A DNA stretch of 64,000 nt, from positions 1 to 64,000 of the forward strand of contig NZ_JAKRNK010000008.1 in the NCBI RefSeq assembly GCF_022346885.1. The letters run 5' to 3'. Within the stretch, counting starts at the first letter, position 1; each line of letters starts with the position of its first letter. Positions 63,299 through 64,000 of this stretch are shown piece by piece. The notes below the pieces were generated by a model, which had not been told where the DNA came from, made no database searches, and saw only the letters and a list, made by a program, of their open reading frames with translations. The translations under genes and the position numbers were made by a program. The DNA comes from Paenibacillus sp. ACRRX. Lineage in GTDB: Bacteria > Bacillota > Bacilli > Paenibacillales > Paenibacillaceae.

Positions 63299-64000
63299 CT
63301 AGACAGACGTAATTACAGCACCATGCAGCAGCTTTGAGTCCAGTGTCTGGCATAGGCCTGAAAGACCGACTTCTATTACTTTTGAGTGTCTTATATGTGA
63401 TGAGGTGTCTACTCTGAGCCACTTATCGTTCTGTGACAAGGCATGAAATAAATCCATTTGATGTTCCGCTACCTCCATCTTGACCCACTCGACTCCGCGT
63501 GCTCCATTGGGGTGAGTGATTCGTAGAGGACGCTGGGGCGGATCATAAGTCGACACTACAAATGGCAAACCTAGCGGCTCAGTAGCAAACAGGCTATATT
63601 TCACCTTTTGCCCATCTGGACGAGTACGCCTGCCATGAATAACACGGGAGGTTGCTACACCTGCCAGATCAATTGCTTCTTTAATCACGGTCAGATCACG
63701 ACCATCATCTACAGCGCCCCCCTGTGTATGCTCCATATCCTGTTCCTCCGGCTCCAGGGCAAGGTCACACCAACCTGATGCTGCTTTCGCCCAGTAAGAC
63801 CAGCGTCTTCCCGCTACCTGCCCATAAAAGAGACCTAGCGGTCGTATGAAATAGGTCAATGGTTTAGGAATTTGGAAAAATTCAATAAACGGGCCTTGTT
63901 CAAACCACAATAAAGCGTTGTTCGCCCGATTCGGCGCGCTCCCCCACTGCATCGTAAATCCGAGTGCTTCATAATCCCTAACGACCTGCGAGATGTTGTC
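63299..64000 (-). CDS. VOC/glyoxalase-like protein, 5' end outside the window
   Basis: A C-terminal 233-residue part; the frame stays open to the window edge, starting inside DNISQVVRDYEALGFTMQWG. This looks like the first VOC (glyoxalase-like) half: NNALLWFEQGPFIEFFQIP and a later HPNGARGVEWVKMEVAEHQ segment for the second. Such proteins include lyases, dioxygenases and antibiotic-binding resistance proteins. It lies 62 bp upstream of the NRPS gene in the same direction and is probably co-transcribed, which suggests tailoring or self-protection. The role is unproven. Confidence 0.7.
   Translation of the reverse strand, partial: DNISQVVRDYEALGFTMQWGSAPNRANNALLWFEQGPFIEFFQIPKPLTYFIRPLGLFYGQVAGRRWSYWAKAASGWCDLALEPEEQDMEHTQGGAVDDGRDLTVIKEAIDLAGVATSRVIHGRRTRPDGQKVKYSLFATEPLGLPFVVSTYDPPQRPLRITHPNGARGVEWVKMEVAEHQMDLFHALSQNDKWLRVDTSSHIRHSKVIEVGLSGLCQTLDSKLLHGAVITSV

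Overview
The window looks like a chromosomal segment of an endospore-forming, low-to-mid GC Firmicute, most likely a member of the Paenibacillaceae (Paenibacillus or a close relative). This is inference. It rests on spore genes (cwlJ, prkA, ytxC, a small SASP-like protein, a repeat-rich coat-like protein), Gram-positive regulatory RNAs (a thrS T-box and a SAM-I riboswitch), a liaFSR module, a futalosine-pathway mqnC gene and a long nonribosomal peptide synthetase. No rRNA, tRNA, CRISPR array, insertion sequence or prophage was seen.

Layout. 0-7 kb: cwlJ, a membrane-anchored PrsA-like foldase, and a phosphate-uptake block (beta-propeller protein, pstS, pstC, pstA) that lacks pstB and phoU and is preceded by four 11-bp-phased Pho-box-like repeats. 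7-16 kb: azoreductase, a marR-MFS pair, a 75-bp tandem-repeat gene, a relic of a DUF368 (polyprenyl-phosphate transporter) gene, glcU, prkA and a DUF2161 gene. 16-27 kb: a PLP aminotransferase, a ComP-like kinase whose phospho-acceptor histidine seems to be lost, a coiled-coil protein paired with a phosphodiester-glycosidase-domain protein, a 32-codon membrane peptide, AbrB with a zinc ribbon, trmL, a marR-MMPL exporter operon with a 35-bp operator-like palindrome, and an orphan PhoP-like regulator with its own phased boxes. 27-34 kb: serC, a GSI-beta-type glnA with a perfect GlnR/TnrA box, DAHP synthase, DUF2062 and ispH.

34-46 kb is an envelope-stress zone: an ArlRS-like two-component pair, htrA, then liaF-liaS-liaR-yugN behind a palindrome that fits the CesR/LiaR box; then a SASP-like peptide, a 3D-domain protein and T-box-controlled thrS with ytxC upstream. 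46-57 kb: mqnC; a metA-metI-metC operon under a SAM-I riboswitch; corA with a long structured leader; an HRDC-domain gene behind a consensus promoter that runs at once into an intrinsic terminator (probable attenuator); DUF3055; a second phosphodiester-glycosidase protein; and a YpcP-type 5'-3' exonuclease.

57.7-64 kb: the edge of a biosynthetic cluster. A 1841-residue synthetase has TubC docking, heterocyclization, cysteine-type adenylation with an embedded methyltransferase-like domain, carrier and thioesterase domains. It is preceded by a VOC/glyoxalase-like gene cut by the window edge. The most novel candidates are this NRPS locus, the HRDC-gene attenuator, the corA leader, the degenerate ComP-like kinase and the small ORFs.
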